From: an uncultured bacterium
Lineage (GTDB): Bacteria > Desulfobacterota > Desulfovibrionia > Desulfovibrionales > Desulfovibrionaceae
Reading direction: 5' to 3'
DNA length: 64,000 bases
Assembly (NCBI GenBank): GCA_905214305.1
Contig: CAJMLK010000006.1
Span: forward strand, 1-64,000
How positions within the stretch are numbered: position 1 is the first letter of the stretch; the number at the start of each line of letters is the position of its first letter. Made by a program: the position numbers and the translations under genes. This document shows positions 8,478 through 16,726 of the stretch, piece by piece. The notes beneath the pieces were generated by a model. That model did no database searches, had not been told where the DNA came from, and saw only the letters and a list, made by a program, of their open reading frames with translations.

Positions 8478-9023
8478 ATGAAATCCACGGTCAAGCGTTA
8501 TTGGAGCGCACACGAGCTGGTGGTCATCGGGGTGTTTTCGGCTGCGGCCAAGATATCCACCCTGCTGATAGCCCTTGCCGGCGGGGGAATGAACCCGGTT
8601 TCTCTTTTACTGAAGAACCTCGTTTTCACTACCCTGCTGGTGGTCATGCTGTTCAAGGTGCGCAAGCCGGGCACACTGGTGCTTTTTGTGCTCATAAACA
8701 TGCTTGTGAGCGCCCTGCTGCTCGGCGCAAGCCTCACCCTGCTGCCTGCCATGCTTGCCGCTGCTCTGGCCGCAGAAGCCGCGGCCCTGCTGCTTGGCGG
8801 CTACGCAAGGCCCTGGGGGCCGCTGGTGGCCGTGGCCGTGTTCGACATTCTGTTCCGCGTCTGTTCACTTGGCGTCTCGTGGCTGTTCATGCGGGAAAAT
8901 CCCGCCATGCTCATGGCTGCCATTCCTGTGGTGGCTCTGGGCTATCTCGGCGCCGTCGCGGGCCTTTTTACCGGTGTGGGAGCCGTAAGGGAGCTGCGCC
9001 ATGCAGGCATTGTACGCCAGTAA
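8478..9023 (+). CDS. ECF transporter S component-like membrane protein (MptD/Trep_Strep type)
   Basis: A 181-residue, very hydrophobic protein with about five to six membrane segments. The first segment begins near VVIGVFSAAAKISTLL, a placement typical of substrate-capture (S) components of energy-coupling-factor transporters. It overlaps the T-component gene by 23 bases and is followed by the double ATPase, giving a complete S-T-AA' module. The MptD/Trep_Strep subfamily name is from memory of family features and is less certain than the ECF assignment. Its position inside a heme operon suggests that it captures heme or a heme-derived compound after the TonB receptor; this is inference. The start is preceded by AGGAG. 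Confidence 0.75.
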   Translation: MKSTVKRYWSAHELVVIGVFSAAAKISTLLIALAGGGMNPVSLLLKNLVFTTLLVVMLFKVRKPGTLVLFVLINMLVSALLLGASLTLLPAMLAAALAAEAAALLLGGYARPWGPLVAVAVFDILFRVCSLGVSWLFMRENPAMLMAAIPVVALGYLGAVAGLFTGVGAVRELRHAGIVRQ

Positions 9024-9780
9024 TACCCCGTTGCCGCAAGGCTGGCTTTATGAGGCAGATGTGCGGGCCAAGCTCGCGGTGAGCCTTCTTGCATCCATAG
9101 GCACGCTGGCCGTTTCAAACCTTGAGGGGCAGCTTGTTCTGGCGGGAGCATCCCTGGCCTATGCGCTTTTCATGCGCCGCCCCAAGGCGCTGCTTGTGGC
9201 CTATGCCGTTATGGCTGTCATGTGTCTCATGGCCCTGGGCTGTGTGTGGGTTATGGGCCGCATATCGCCCAGGCTCATGGGCAACATGAATTACGCCTCG
9301 CTGACCATTCCTTTCCTGCGCATGCTCACCATGATGCATGTGGTGCTGCCCCTTGCGCTTTCAAGCCGGGTACAGAACCTGCTGGATGCCCTGCGCGGAC
9401 TGCGGCTGCCCTTTTGCATCTACCTGCCCTCGGCGGTCATTATCCGGTTTATCCCCACCTTTATAAATGACGTCAAACAGGTAACGGAATCTCTCAAGCT
9501 GCGCGGCTACCGCCTGAACCCCTGGACGCTGACCCGCCATCCGGTGCTCAGTTTGCGCCTCCTGTTCCCCCCTCTGCTTTTCCGCTCGCTGCGCACCTCG
9601 GAAGACCTGGGCATTGCGGCGGAACTCAAGGGCCTTGGCATGGGGGAAAGCCTTACCCCCTATCGCAAGAAAGCCTGGACCCGCAGCGACAGCCTGCTCA
9701 TAGCGGCTGCCGTGCTTGTCATCACCGGCGCGGGCGTATGCCAGTTCATTCTGGGCGGCCCGGCAGGAGGTATGCGCTGA
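9001..9780 (+). CDS. ecfT: ECF transporter transmembrane (T) component
   Basis: A 259-residue membrane protein of the EcfT/CbiQ family, which couples the ATPases to the S component. It has about five membrane segments and the two conserved coupling-helix signatures: SLKLRGYR (about residues 163-170) and the later LRTSEDLGIAAELKGLG region, which corresponds to the second Ala-Arg-Gly-like motif. It overlaps the S gene by 23 bases upstream and the ATPase gene by one base downstream (TGATG), so the module is translated as a coupled unit. Confidence 0.88.
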   Translation: MQALYASNTPLPQGWLYEADVRAKLAVSLLASIGTLAVSNLEGQLVLAGASLAYALFMRRPKALLVAYAVMAVMCLMALGCVWVMGRISPRLMGNMNYASLTIPFLRMLTMMHVVLPLALSSRVQNLLDALRGLRLPFCIYLPSAVIIRFIPTFINDVKQVTESLKLRGYRLNPWTLTRHPVLSLRLLFPPLLFRSLRTSEDLGIAAELKGLGMGESLTPYRKKAWTRSDSLLIAAAVLVITGAGVCQFILGGPAGGMR

Positions 9781-11282
9781 TGCTGCGTTTTGAAAATGTA
9801 AGCTACACCTATCCCTTCCAGCAGCGGCCCGCAGTGAGCAACATATCGCTTGAAGTCAGGCCGGGGGAGCTTGTGCTTTGCACCGGAGCCAGCGGCTGCG
9901 GCAAATCCACCCTCATCCGTCTGGCAAACGGCCTGTGCCCCCTGCATTTTGAGGGGACGCTGGAAGGCCGCGTTCTGGTCAACGGCACGCCGACCACAGA
10001 ACAGGGCCTGCCCCGGCTGGCGCGTCAGGCCGGAACCCTTTTTCAGGACCCCGAGCAGCAGTTTTTTGCCCTCAATGTGGAGGATGAACTGTCCTTTGCT
10101 CTGGAATGGCAGGGGATGCCCGTGCCGCAGATGCATGAGGCCGTCAACGGCGCCGTGCGTCACTTTGGCCTGGAATCGCTGCTCGGCGCATCCATTCACG
10201 AGCTTTCCGAAGGCCAGAAGCAGAAAGTGGGACTTGCCGTCCTGTGGACGCAAAACCCGCAGGCGCTCATTCTGGACGAACCTACCGCCAACCTTGATCC
10301 GGAATCCACGGCAGAACTGGCCCTGCGTCTCGGCGAACTCAAGCGGAAGGGCATGGCCATTCTGGTCGTGGACCACCGCCTGTACTGGCTGGCCGACGTA
10401 GCTGACAGGGTCGTGATCATGCAGGACGGCCTCATTCGGGAGCAAGGCGATTTTTCCCTCCTCCACGATGATGCGCTGCGCGCCCGCTATGGCCTGCGTC
10501 AGGCCTGCGTGGCTGATGCCCGCCCTCTGCTGCCTTCCGCTTCAGAAGCAGACGAAAAGATTGTGGATGTACACGGCCTGACCTACGCCCACAAAGGCGG
10601 GCAGCCACTGTATGAAAATGCCCGCATGAGCCTGCCCGCCGGTATCACGGCCCTGATCGGCCCCAACGGCACGGGCAAGACAACCCTGGCGCGGGTGCTG
10701 GCAGGGCTGAACCAGCCCCAGGCCGGGGAAATCCGCCTGTGCGGCCAAGCCATGAACAGTGCCCGGCGTCTCGCCCGCACAGGCATTGTCCTGCAGAATG
10801 CCGACCACCAACTGCATATGCGCACCGCGCTTGCCGAAGTACGTACCTGCCTGGAACTGGCCGGAAGCCGCGACACCGGAGAGGCCACGGCCCTGCTGAC
10901 CGCGTTCGGCTTGCAGGACCTGGCCCTGCGCCACCCGCAGTCCCTGTCGGGAGGCGAAAAACAGCGGCTTGTCATTGCCTGCGCTCTGGCAAAAAAACCC
11001 GACCTGCTCATTCTGGACGAACCCACAAGCGGTCTGGACGGCCTGAACATGACCCGCCTTGCCCAGGCCCTTGAAGAGCAGACGAGAGAAGGCCGCTGCA
11101 TCCTGCTTATCACCCATGACCTTGAGCTTCTTGCCCTCATGGGCCGCCACGCCCTTCGTCTGCCCCTGACCAGAGCCGATGAAGACGGGCTGCCTGCCGG
11201 GCCGGCAGAGACGGAAACACTGAACCAGCCAGCCCGGCAGGAACAAGCTCATACCCGCAACACCGCCACCCCGGCGGCATAA
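9780..11282 (+). CDS. ECF transporter fused double ATPase (A-A')
   Basis: A 500-residue protein with two ABC ATPase domains in tandem. Domain 1 has Walker A GASGCGKST, signature LSEGQKQKVG and Walker B ALILDEPTANLD. Domain 2 has GPNGTGKTT, LSGGEKQRL and LLILDEPTSGLD. This fused arrangement powers many ECF transporters in place of separate EcfA1 and EcfA2. The chosen start is the ATG at 9780, which overlaps the ecfT stop (TGATG) and gives the usual MLRFENVSYTYP beginning; a longer frame to 9738 adds nothing conserved. The C-terminal 35 residues are polar and look like a linker tail. Confidence 0.92.
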   Translation: MLRFENVSYTYPFQQRPAVSNISLEVRPGELVLCTGASGCGKSTLIRLANGLCPLHFEGTLEGRVLVNGTPTTEQGLPRLARQAGTLFQDPEQQFFALNVEDELSFALEWQGMPVPQMHEAVNGAVRHFGLESLLGASIHELSEGQKQKVGLAVLWTQNPQALILDEPTANLDPESTAELALRLGELKRKGMAILVVDHRLYWLADVADRVVIMQDGLIREQGDFSLLHDDALRARYGLRQACVADARPLLPSASEADEKIVDVHGLTYAHKGGQPLYENARMSLPAGITALIGPNGTGKTTLARVLAGLNQPQAGEIRLCGQAMNSARRLARTGIVLQNADHQLHMRTALAEVRTCLELAGSRDTGEATALLTAFGLQDLALRHPQSLSGGEKQRLVIACALAKKPDLLILDEPTSGLDGLNMTRLAQALEEQTREGRCILLITHDLELLALMGRHALRLPLTRADEDGLPAGPAETETLNQPARQEQAHTRNTATPAA

Positions 11283-11294
11283 AGGAGAATTGCC

Positions 11295-11831
11295 ATGACC
11301 ACCTGCACCGCAACCCCCTGTCAGACGGAAAACCTGCAGCAGCAAGTGGAAAAAATGCTTGCTGAAAAAAAGATGGTAATGCTCGATACCATCGCCCGCC
11401 AATGCGCGGTAAGCGAGCTGCGCGCTGCCGAAGCCCTGCCGTCGACCATGCGGGCCTTTGCCACGGGAGCGGATTTTGACGCCGTATGGGACGGGCTTAC
11501 CCTGTGGCCCGGCGCGACCTTTATCATGCGTCACGGCCGCAGCGTTGTTGAAATCAAGGGGCGCATTCCTTCCGGCAAACACGGCGGCGGCTATTTCAAC
11601 CTTGCGCCCGGTCAGTCGCTGGGCGGGCACATATGCAGTGAAGAAGCAGCGCACATCTGTTTTCTTTCATTGCCCTTCATGGGGCTGGAAAGCCACAGTG
11701 TGCAGTTCTTTGACACGGCGGGAGCGGTGCTGTTCTCTGTCTATGTCGGTCGCGAAAACAAAAAGCTTATGCCTGAAGCCCGCGAAGGCTTTTTCGCCCT
11801 GCGCGAAGCCTTCGGCAAGGAGAATATCTAA
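11295..11831 (+). CDS. hutX: HutX/ChuX-family cytosolic heme carrier
   Basis: A 178-residue soluble protein matching the HutX/ChuX family, which binds heme in the cytoplasm and passes it to the degrading enzyme. Recognisable parts are the N-terminal helix pair and the core WDGLTLWPGATFIMRHGRSVVEIKGRIPSGKHGGGYFNL, followed by ICFLSLPFMGLESHSVQFFD. Its start has AAGGAG 7 bases upstream. Its stop overlaps the start of the flavodoxin gene (TAATG), tying the two together. In this locus the expected partners are HutW and the uptake system upstream. Confidence 0.9.
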   Translation: MTTCTATPCQTENLQQQVEKMLAEKKMVMLDTIARQCAVSELRAAEALPSTMRAFATGADFDAVWDGLTLWPGATFIMRHGRSVVEIKGRIPSGKHGGGYFNLAPGQSLGGHICSEEAAHICFLSLPFMGLESHSVQFFDTAGAVLFSVYVGRENKKLMPEAREGFFALREAFGKENI

Positions 11832-12379
11832 TGAAGAGCCTTGTCGTTTATTCCTCCCGTACCGGCAATACCCGTAAAGTGGCTCAGGCCGTGGCCGAAG
11901 CCCTGCCCGGCTGCAGCCTGCACTCTGTGGAAGACGCTCCCGACCCCGGGGATTTTGACTTTGTTGCCGTTGGCTACTGGGTGGACAAGGGCCTGCCCGA
12001 TGCCGAAGCCCAAAAGTACATGGAGCGCATCAGGGGCTGCAACGTGGCCCTGTTCGGCACTTTGGGCGCATGGCCCCACTCCGATCACGCCGCCCAGTGC
12101 AAGGTACAGGGCGAGGCTCTGCTTGACGGGCCGGAACGAAACAATCGCGTGCTGGGAACGTTTCTCTGTCAGGGCCGTGTGGACCCCGCCATCGTGGCAA
12201 TGATGCAGAAAATGGCCGGAGACGCGCACCCCATGACCGAAGAACGCCGCGCGCGGCTTGAAGAAGCCGCCAGGCACCCCGATGCCGAGGACTGCCGCAT
12301 GGCCCGTGAAACATTCGCAGCCTTTGCCCGCACCCTCTGCGACACGCAATGCGCTGCACCTGTTCAGGAAAACATATAA
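11831..12379 (+). CDS. Flavodoxin-family protein, probable electron donor in heme degradation
   Basis: A 182-residue flavodoxin-like protein. The FMN phosphate loop SSRTGNTRKVA (residues 8-18) is clear, and FVAVGYWVDKGLPD and LFGTLGAWPHSDHA fit the 60s and 90s loops of the fold. The C-terminal part is longer than in small flavodoxins and ends with a few cysteines. Anaerobic HutW-type enzymes need low-potential electrons to reduce SAM, so a dedicated flavodoxin in the same coupled operon is a plausible donor; the functional link is inference. The gene shares one base with hutX and is followed 16 bases later by exbB. Confidence 0.85.
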   Translation: MKSLVVYSSRTGNTRKVAQAVAEALPGCSLHSVEDAPDPGDFDFVAVGYWVDKGLPDAEAQKYMERIRGCNVALFGTLGAWPHSDHAAQCKVQGEALLDGPERNNRVLGTFLCQGRVDPAIVAMMQKMAGDAHPMTEERRARLEEAARHPDAEDCRMARETFAAFARTLCDTQCAAPVQENI

Positions 12380-12395
12380 GGTAAGGAAACATACC

Positions 12396-13091
12396 GTGAC
12401 CCTGGCCTCAATCTATTCAGCCATCGGCCCTTCGGGCTGCGCGCTTGTAGTTGTGGGCGCTGCCGGGCTGTATATTGCCCTGCGCACCTTCTTCTACCTC
12501 GCCCTTGTCTGGAAAAACTTCCAGCACGGCTTTCTTGATCTCGAAAATACGGGCGAAAGCCGCTGCCTGCGCAATAACAGCAGCGACAATCCCCTGATTG
12601 CCATTATCCGTGACGTGGTCAAAACCCATAGCGGCCATTCGCAGGATATTCGCGCCGAGGTGGCCTACCTGTTCCACCGCAATTTCGAGCAGGTCACAAA
12701 AAGCCTTTGCTGGCTGCGCCTTATCGCCATGATTGCTCCACTTCTGGGCCTGCTCGGCACAGTGCTCGGCATGGTGGGCGTGTTTCAGACCATCGCCGCC
12801 AAGGCCGCGCCCGATCCTGCCCAGCTGGCTGGCGGCATATGGGAAGCGCTCATAACCACGGTCATGGGCCTCTGCGTGGCTATTCCCATGCTGATTTTCT
12901 ATTATTTTCTGCTGCTCAAGTTCAAGGGCTTTCATATCGAGGCGGTGGAGCACAGCTATCGGGCGCTTGAGCTTTGTCAGGGCGCGGGCCGCCCTGCCTT
13001 TGGATCTGCCGTGCCCGCCGGCCGCGCCAGACCGGATCAGGCCGGAACATGCCCGGTCAACGCGGAAAAAGCGGAAAAAGAGCCCGCCTAG
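12396..13091 (+). CDS. exbB: ExbB/TolQ-family proton channel subunit
   Basis: A 231-residue inner-membrane protein that with ExbD energises TonB. Three membrane segments are visible: ALVVVGAAGLYIALRTFFYLAL, LIAMIAPLLGLLGTVLGMVGVF and LITTVMGLCVAIPMLIFYYFLLLKF. The conserved loop LGLLGTVLGMVGVF is the family signature. I chose GTG at 12396 because AAGGA lies 8 bases before it and the frame upstream of it overlaps the flavodoxin gene without conserved sequence. The stop TAG (13089-13091) is formed by the first bases of repeat A2, which separates this gene from exbD. Confidence 0.88.
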   Translation: MTLASIYSAIGPSGCALVVVGAAGLYIALRTFFYLALVWKNFQHGFLDLENTGESRCLRNNSSDNPLIAIIRDVVKTHSGHSQDIRAEVAYLFHRNFEQVTKSLCWLRLIAMIAPLLGLLGTVLGMVGVFQTIAAKAAPDPAQLAGGIWEALITTVMGLCVAIPMLIFYYFLLLKFKGFHIEAVEHSYRALELCQGAGRPAFGSAVPAGRARPDQAGTCPVNAEKAEKEPA

Positions 13092-13215
13092 AGCTGTTTA
13101 CAAATGAAACGAGTTAACTGCTCTGCAAGGATTTTCAGAAAAATCCTTGCCACGAAATGCGAGCAGGCAGGCTTTTGCCTGCCGTAAATGAGCATTTCAA
13201 GTGTCAGGTGCTCTA
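13089..13215 (+). repeat. Family A dispersed repeat, copy A2, between exbB and exbD
   Basis: Exactly 127 bp, from TAGAGCTGTTTAC to ...TGCTCTA. Inner arms GCAAGGATTTT/AAAATCCTTGC (about 13125-13151) and GGCAGGC-ttt-GCCTGCC form two hairpins. The left TAG is the exbB stop and the right end runs straight into the exbD Shine-Dalgarno (TAAGGAGG), so the whole element lies inside an operon and will be transcribed. Confidence 0.85.
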
Positions 13216-13225
13216 AGGAGGAGCC

Positions 13226-13624
13226 ATGTTTGATCTGGACGAAGAGGCCACCATTGACCTCACTCCACTCATCGATGTGGTTTTCATGCTGCTGGTTTTT
13301 TTCATTCTTACCGCCTCGTTCAGCAAGCCCGTACTGGACATCGTACTGCCCAAAGCTGAAGAAGGCGTGCCGGATGCGGCGCATGGCCGGGAACTGGTCA
13401 TAGCCATCAGGAAAGACGGAACCATGCTGCATGAAGGCAAGGAAATCAGCAAGGAGGACCTGCCCGCAGTGCTGGATACCATGCCCGATGCGCTGCTGAA
13501 TCTGCACGTGGACGAAAAGGCTCCATTTGACGCCTTTGTCAACGTGGTTGATCAGGCCAAGACCAAAAGAGGGGGACGCTTTGTTATCAGCACCCAGTCA
13601 TCTGCGCCGGAACAGACACTGTGA
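13226..13624 (+). CDS. exbD: ExbD/TolR-family biopolymer transport protein
   Basis: A 132-residue protein with a single N-terminal membrane segment (LIDVVFMLLVFFILTASF, about residues 14-31) and a periplasmic domain. The essential membrane Asp of the family is present in PLIDVVFML (D16). It partners ExbB and TonB to drive the outer-membrane receptor. The start at 13226 has AAGGAGG, supplied at the junction with repeat A2. It is shorter upstream than some ExbD proteins but complete. Confidence 0.92.
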   Translation: MFDLDEEATIDLTPLIDVVFMLLVFFILTASFSKPVLDIVLPKAEEGVPDAAHGRELVIAIRKDGTMLHEGKEISKEDLPAVLDTMPDALLNLHVDEKAPFDAFVNVVDQAKTKRGGRFVISTQSSAPEQTL

Positions 13625-13667
13625 CACCGCCGCGCAAAAGCGCAGCCGCAACTATGCCGTAAGCCTC

Positions 13668-14420
13668 ATGTCCTGCATGTTTGTGACCGCTGCCCTGCTG
13701 CTGGCATCTGTCCGGCCGCCGGGCATGGCGCTTCCGGCGGCCGCGGCTGGCCCCATCGCCATGTCCCTGCGCTTTGCCGACATGCAGATACGGCATGAAC
13801 AGCCCGCCAGCAAGCACGAAAAACGCCTGCTGGCGGATGAATCCACGTTTGCTGCGGCGCCTCCCCCCGTGGCTGAAACGCCCCCTGAACCGCCGAAACC
13901 CGTTCAGGAAAAACCTGTGGAAAAACCACAGCCGCCCGTGGCGGAAAAACCCGCTCCCCGCAAGCCCCCCGCGCAGAAACGCGTGAACAGGCACGAGCAG
14001 GCCGCGCCTGAACAGGCACGGTCAGGACAGCGCAATCAGGCAGGGCATCCCGATGGAAGCCGTGAGGGCGGCATTGCGGGCGGAGTGCCCGGCGGCGTTG
14101 CGGGAGGCGTTGTGGGCGGCAGCGTGGATGTTCCCGCCACGGCACGCAACATGGCCCTGAGCAAGATCGTCAATGCTGTGGAAAGATACAAGAACTATCC
14201 CAAGCAGGCCCGCCGTATCGGCGCGGAAGGGCTGGCGATGCTGCTGGTCAGCGTGGACGCACAGGGCCGCGTGACTGTCAGCAGCCTGCAGAAAAGCAGC
14301 GGTCAGGCGTCTCTCGACAGTGCCACCAGAGAGCTGGGAGAAAAACTGGCGGGACTGGACACAGGCGTGCGCGGGGCCGCTTTCAGCGTATGCGTTCCGG
14401 TGGAATACAAGCTGAAATAG
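13668..14420 (+). CDS. tonB: TonB-family energy transducer
   Basis: A TonB protein of about 250 residues. It has an N-terminal membrane anchor (MSCMFVTAALLLASV), a proline/lysine-rich spacer (PPPVAETPPEPPKPVQEKPV...), a short glycine-rich stretch (GGIAGGVPGGVAGGVVGG) and the C-terminal TonB domain (YKNYPKQARRIGAEGLAMLLVSV...VPVEYKLK). It transmits proton-motive force to the receptor at 6304-8406. The start is uncertain: the first ATG is at 13668, but the frame is open upstream through the exbD stop and the basic residues expected before the anchor (QKRSRNYAVSL) lie upstream of that ATG. A non-ATG start overlapping exbD is therefore likely. Confidence 0.85.
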   Translation: MSCMFVTAALLLASVRPPGMALPAAAAGPIAMSLRFADMQIRHEQPASKHEKRLLADESTFAAAPPPVAETPPEPPKPVQEKPVEKPQPPVAEKPAPRKPPAQKRVNRHEQAAPEQARSGQRNQAGHPDGSREGGIAGGVPGGVAGGVVGGSVDVPATARNMALSKIVNAVERYKNYPKQARRIGAEGLAMLLVSVDAQGRVTVSSLQKSSGQASLDSATRELGEKLAGLDTGVRGAAFSVCVPVEYKLK

Positions 14421-14717
14421 ACTGTTCCTGTCGTGAAAAATGCCGGGACGCAAGCTCGGAACCCGGCGCACACTGTCGCCGGTTCCGGGCAAGGCCCCGG
14501 CATGGAAAATCGAAAACCGGACAGATCAAAAAACGGACATGGCGAGGCAGCGCCCCGGCATGGCAAAAGACATTATGGCAAAAGGCATTCTTGAACTGAC
14601 GGGCAGCTCGCCCCGGACAGTCTCACGCCCCGGCAGAAAAAAGCCTGCCCGCATTTCGTGACAAGGATACTGCAAAAATCCCTGCAGCGCTGCCAGCCTG
14701 TGCTGTCGCGAACAGCG
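14421..14717. other. Convergent intergenic region between tonB and the DtxR-type gene
   Basis: It holds short inverted repeats such as GCCGGG...CCCGGC (14442-14466) and repeated CCCCGGCATGG words (about 14492 and 14551), but no T-run terminator and no credible gene. Both flanking genes end here. Confidence 0.4.
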
Positions 14718-15245
14718 CTACCCTTCTTCCACAAAATCGCGGCGGTGCACTATGGCCGGGGGCGCTTCGCCGCCTTCAGGCAAACGGTGCTTTTGCGCCG
14801 AATGCTCCTCGCGCAGGGCAATGCTTTTTTCCTGCCAATCCGCCCACTGCGGCATGGTGTGGCGCATGTACAGCATGAACAGCCGCCAGCGCAGCATCAC
14901 GTCATCAGGAATGACGTGTTCGAGCATACAGGCCACATTGGCTGCGGTTTCTTCGGGCAATTGCAGCACTGTCAGAAAAAACTCCTGCAAAACCATGTTT
15001 CTGTGGGCCAGACGCTGCCCGGCGGCAAGACCCTTTTCCGTCAGATTCACAAGGCTGTACGGCGCGTAGCTGATGTAGCCCCGCTTGGCAAGCGTGCGCA
15101 GCGCGTTGGTCACCGAAGGCCGGGCAACCTTGGCCGCTTCGGCAATGTCGCTGGGGCGGCACGCACCGGTGGCGAACTCCTGTTTGAAAATGATCGCCAG
15201 ATAGTTTTCCAAAGCAGGAGAAAGATCGTTTTCTGCCTGAGCCAT
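14718..15245 (-). CDS. DtxR/MntR-family metal-dependent transcriptional repressor
   Basis: A 175-residue regulator. The N-terminal winged helix (residues about 8-65: LENYLAIIFKQEF...RPSDIAEAAKVARPSVTNALRTLAKRGYISYAPYSLVNLTEKG) is followed by the dimerisation/metal-binding domain with HRNMVLQEFF and MLEHVIPDD, which match the HR...F and C/H-E-x-E/H ligand regions of DtxR and MntR. It probably senses Fe2+ or Mn2+ and is a candidate regulator of the adjacent heme operon, which ends tail-to-tail with it. AGGAG precedes the start. A small palindrome CAGGGCA-ttt-TGCCCTG (15315-15331) lies 70 bases upstream between it and the MATE gene and could be an operator or terminator. Confidence 0.88.
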   Translation of the reverse strand: MAQAENDLSPALENYLAIIFKQEFATGACRPSDIAEAAKVARPSVTNALRTLAKRGYISYAPYSLVNLTEKGLAAGQRLAHRNMVLQEFFLTVLQLPEETAANVACMLEHVIPDDVMLRWRLFMLYMRHTMPQWADWQEKSIALREEHSAQKHRLPEGGEAPPAIVHRRDFVEEG

Positions 15246-15373
15246 GTAATCAAACTCCTCTGTACCTGGTGCATCCCGCTCTGAAAGACCTTGGCAGCGG
15301 ACGGCGCGCGCTGTCAGGGCATTTTGCCCTGAAATGCAACATCGTTAAGCGCGCAAACACGGGGGACAGATTA

Positions 15374-16726
15374 TCAGACAGCCTTACCGGAACCAAGCCA
15401 TTTTTTTTGCATATAAACCCGCAGCGTCCACAGGGCTGCGGCTGCGCTGCCGCAGGCCATACCGGCAAAAATTCCCGCAGCGCCAAGCCTGACCCAGTGT
15501 CCGAGTGCATACGCCACAGGCACGGATATGCCCCAGGTGGAAATACAGCTTATGCGACAGGTAAAACGTGTGGCCCCGGCCCCGGCCAGAATGGAGTTGA
15601 GCATCTGCCCCATGCCCTGCAACGGCAGTACAAGGCAGGAAAAAACAAGATACAGTTCGGCCATGTCCACCGCACCGGAATCTGCAGTGAAGGCAAGAGT
15701 CACGGGATGGCGCAACAGGCACAGCAGGCCGCCCGCCACGGCAAGAGCCAGCGCGGCCCGCAGGCCATAGCGCAGGCCCAGGGCATAGCCTGCCCGTCCC
15801 TGCCCCGCCCCGATCAGATGCCCGCCGAGGATGGTGATGGTCATGCCAAGCCCCGCCACAGGAAAAAGCACAAAGCCCATCACGCGCATGCCGAGCGTCA
15901 TGCCGGCCACGGCGTCCACAGCGGCGAACGGCAGGCTCGATACGCAGGCCAGCAGGGCCAGACTGCCCATATGCGCTGCCACATTGCCCAGCATGGCCGG
16001 AGCACCCACCCGCCACAGGCGCGGCATGGCCAGCCGGTTCCACCGCCACCCCGCAAAGGATGAGCGCCGCAGTATGCCCGTGCGCGTCGCCAGGGCGACA
16101 TTGCAGGCAAAGCCCGCCACGGACGCGCCAAACGTCGTCCAGGCCACGGCCGCATAGCCCATGCGCGGCAAGCCCCACCAGCCGAGGCCCAGCCCGGCAC
16201 TGCCGATAAAGTTTATGCCCGCCACAAAACAGAGCGTGGCTGTGGGCAGCCAGACCAGCTTGTGCGCCCGAAAAACTGAATTGAGCATTATCAGGCTGTA
16301 ATAGAACGGCAGCTGCGCGGCATACGCCAGACCAAAAGTGCGTGCCACAGGCGCAAGATGTGCCGGAACCAAGCGTTCAAGAGGCAGAGCAGCCAGAATG
16401 CCCACGGCCAGAAGCGCCACCAGCGATCCCGCTGAAAATGAAAGGCAGACGATCAGGCCGGAATAGCGGCGCGCGCGCAGCACCTTTCCCGCACCCAGCG
16501 ACTGGCTGACCATTGCCATGCAGCCGCTGCCCACAATGGCTGTGAGCAGCATGAGCAGCGAGTAAACCTGGGCGATAAACCCGAGCGCGGCCAGAACGCC
16601 CTCGTCCATCTGCCCCGCCACCCACAGGTCGGTCATGGACATGATCATATGGCAAAACATCAGCCCAAGCTGAGGGATTGTAAGGCGGGCCACTTCGCGC
16701 GCGGAAACGGAGTTTGCATCGGACAT
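15374..16726 (-). CDS. MATE-family efflux transporter
   Basis: A 450-residue membrane protein with about 12 segments in the two-fold arrangement of MATE exporters. The N-terminal IPQLGLMFCHMIMSMTDLWVAGQM is the typical first-helix region of the family (cf. P-x-x-x-x-x-D), and the second half begins near PRLWRVGAPAMLGNVAAHMG. These pumps export cationic drugs or metabolites in exchange for Na+ or H+; the substrate here is unknown. It is transcribed toward the DtxR-type gene with a 128-base gap, so the two may be linked. It was probably started at MSDANSV. Confidence 0.9.
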   Translation of the reverse strand: MSDANSVSAREVARLTIPQLGLMFCHMIMSMTDLWVAGQMDEGVLAALGFIAQVYSLLMLLTAIVGSGCMAMVSQSLGAGKVLRARRYSGLIVCLSFSAGSLVALLAVGILAALPLERLVPAHLAPVARTFGLAYAAQLPFYYSLIMLNSVFRAHKLVWLPTATLCFVAGINFIGSAGLGLGWWGLPRMGYAAVAWTTFGASVAGFACNVALATRTGILRRSSFAGWRWNRLAMPRLWRVGAPAMLGNVAAHMGSLALLACVSSLPFAAVDAVAGMTLGMRVMGFVLFPVAGLGMTITILGGHLIGAGQGRAGYALGLRYGLRAALALAVAGGLLCLLRHPVTLAFTADSGAVDMAELYLVFSCLVLPLQGMGQMLNSILAGAGATRFTCRISCISTWGISVPVAYALGHWVRLGAAGIFAGMACGSAAAALWTLRVYMQKKWLGSGKAV

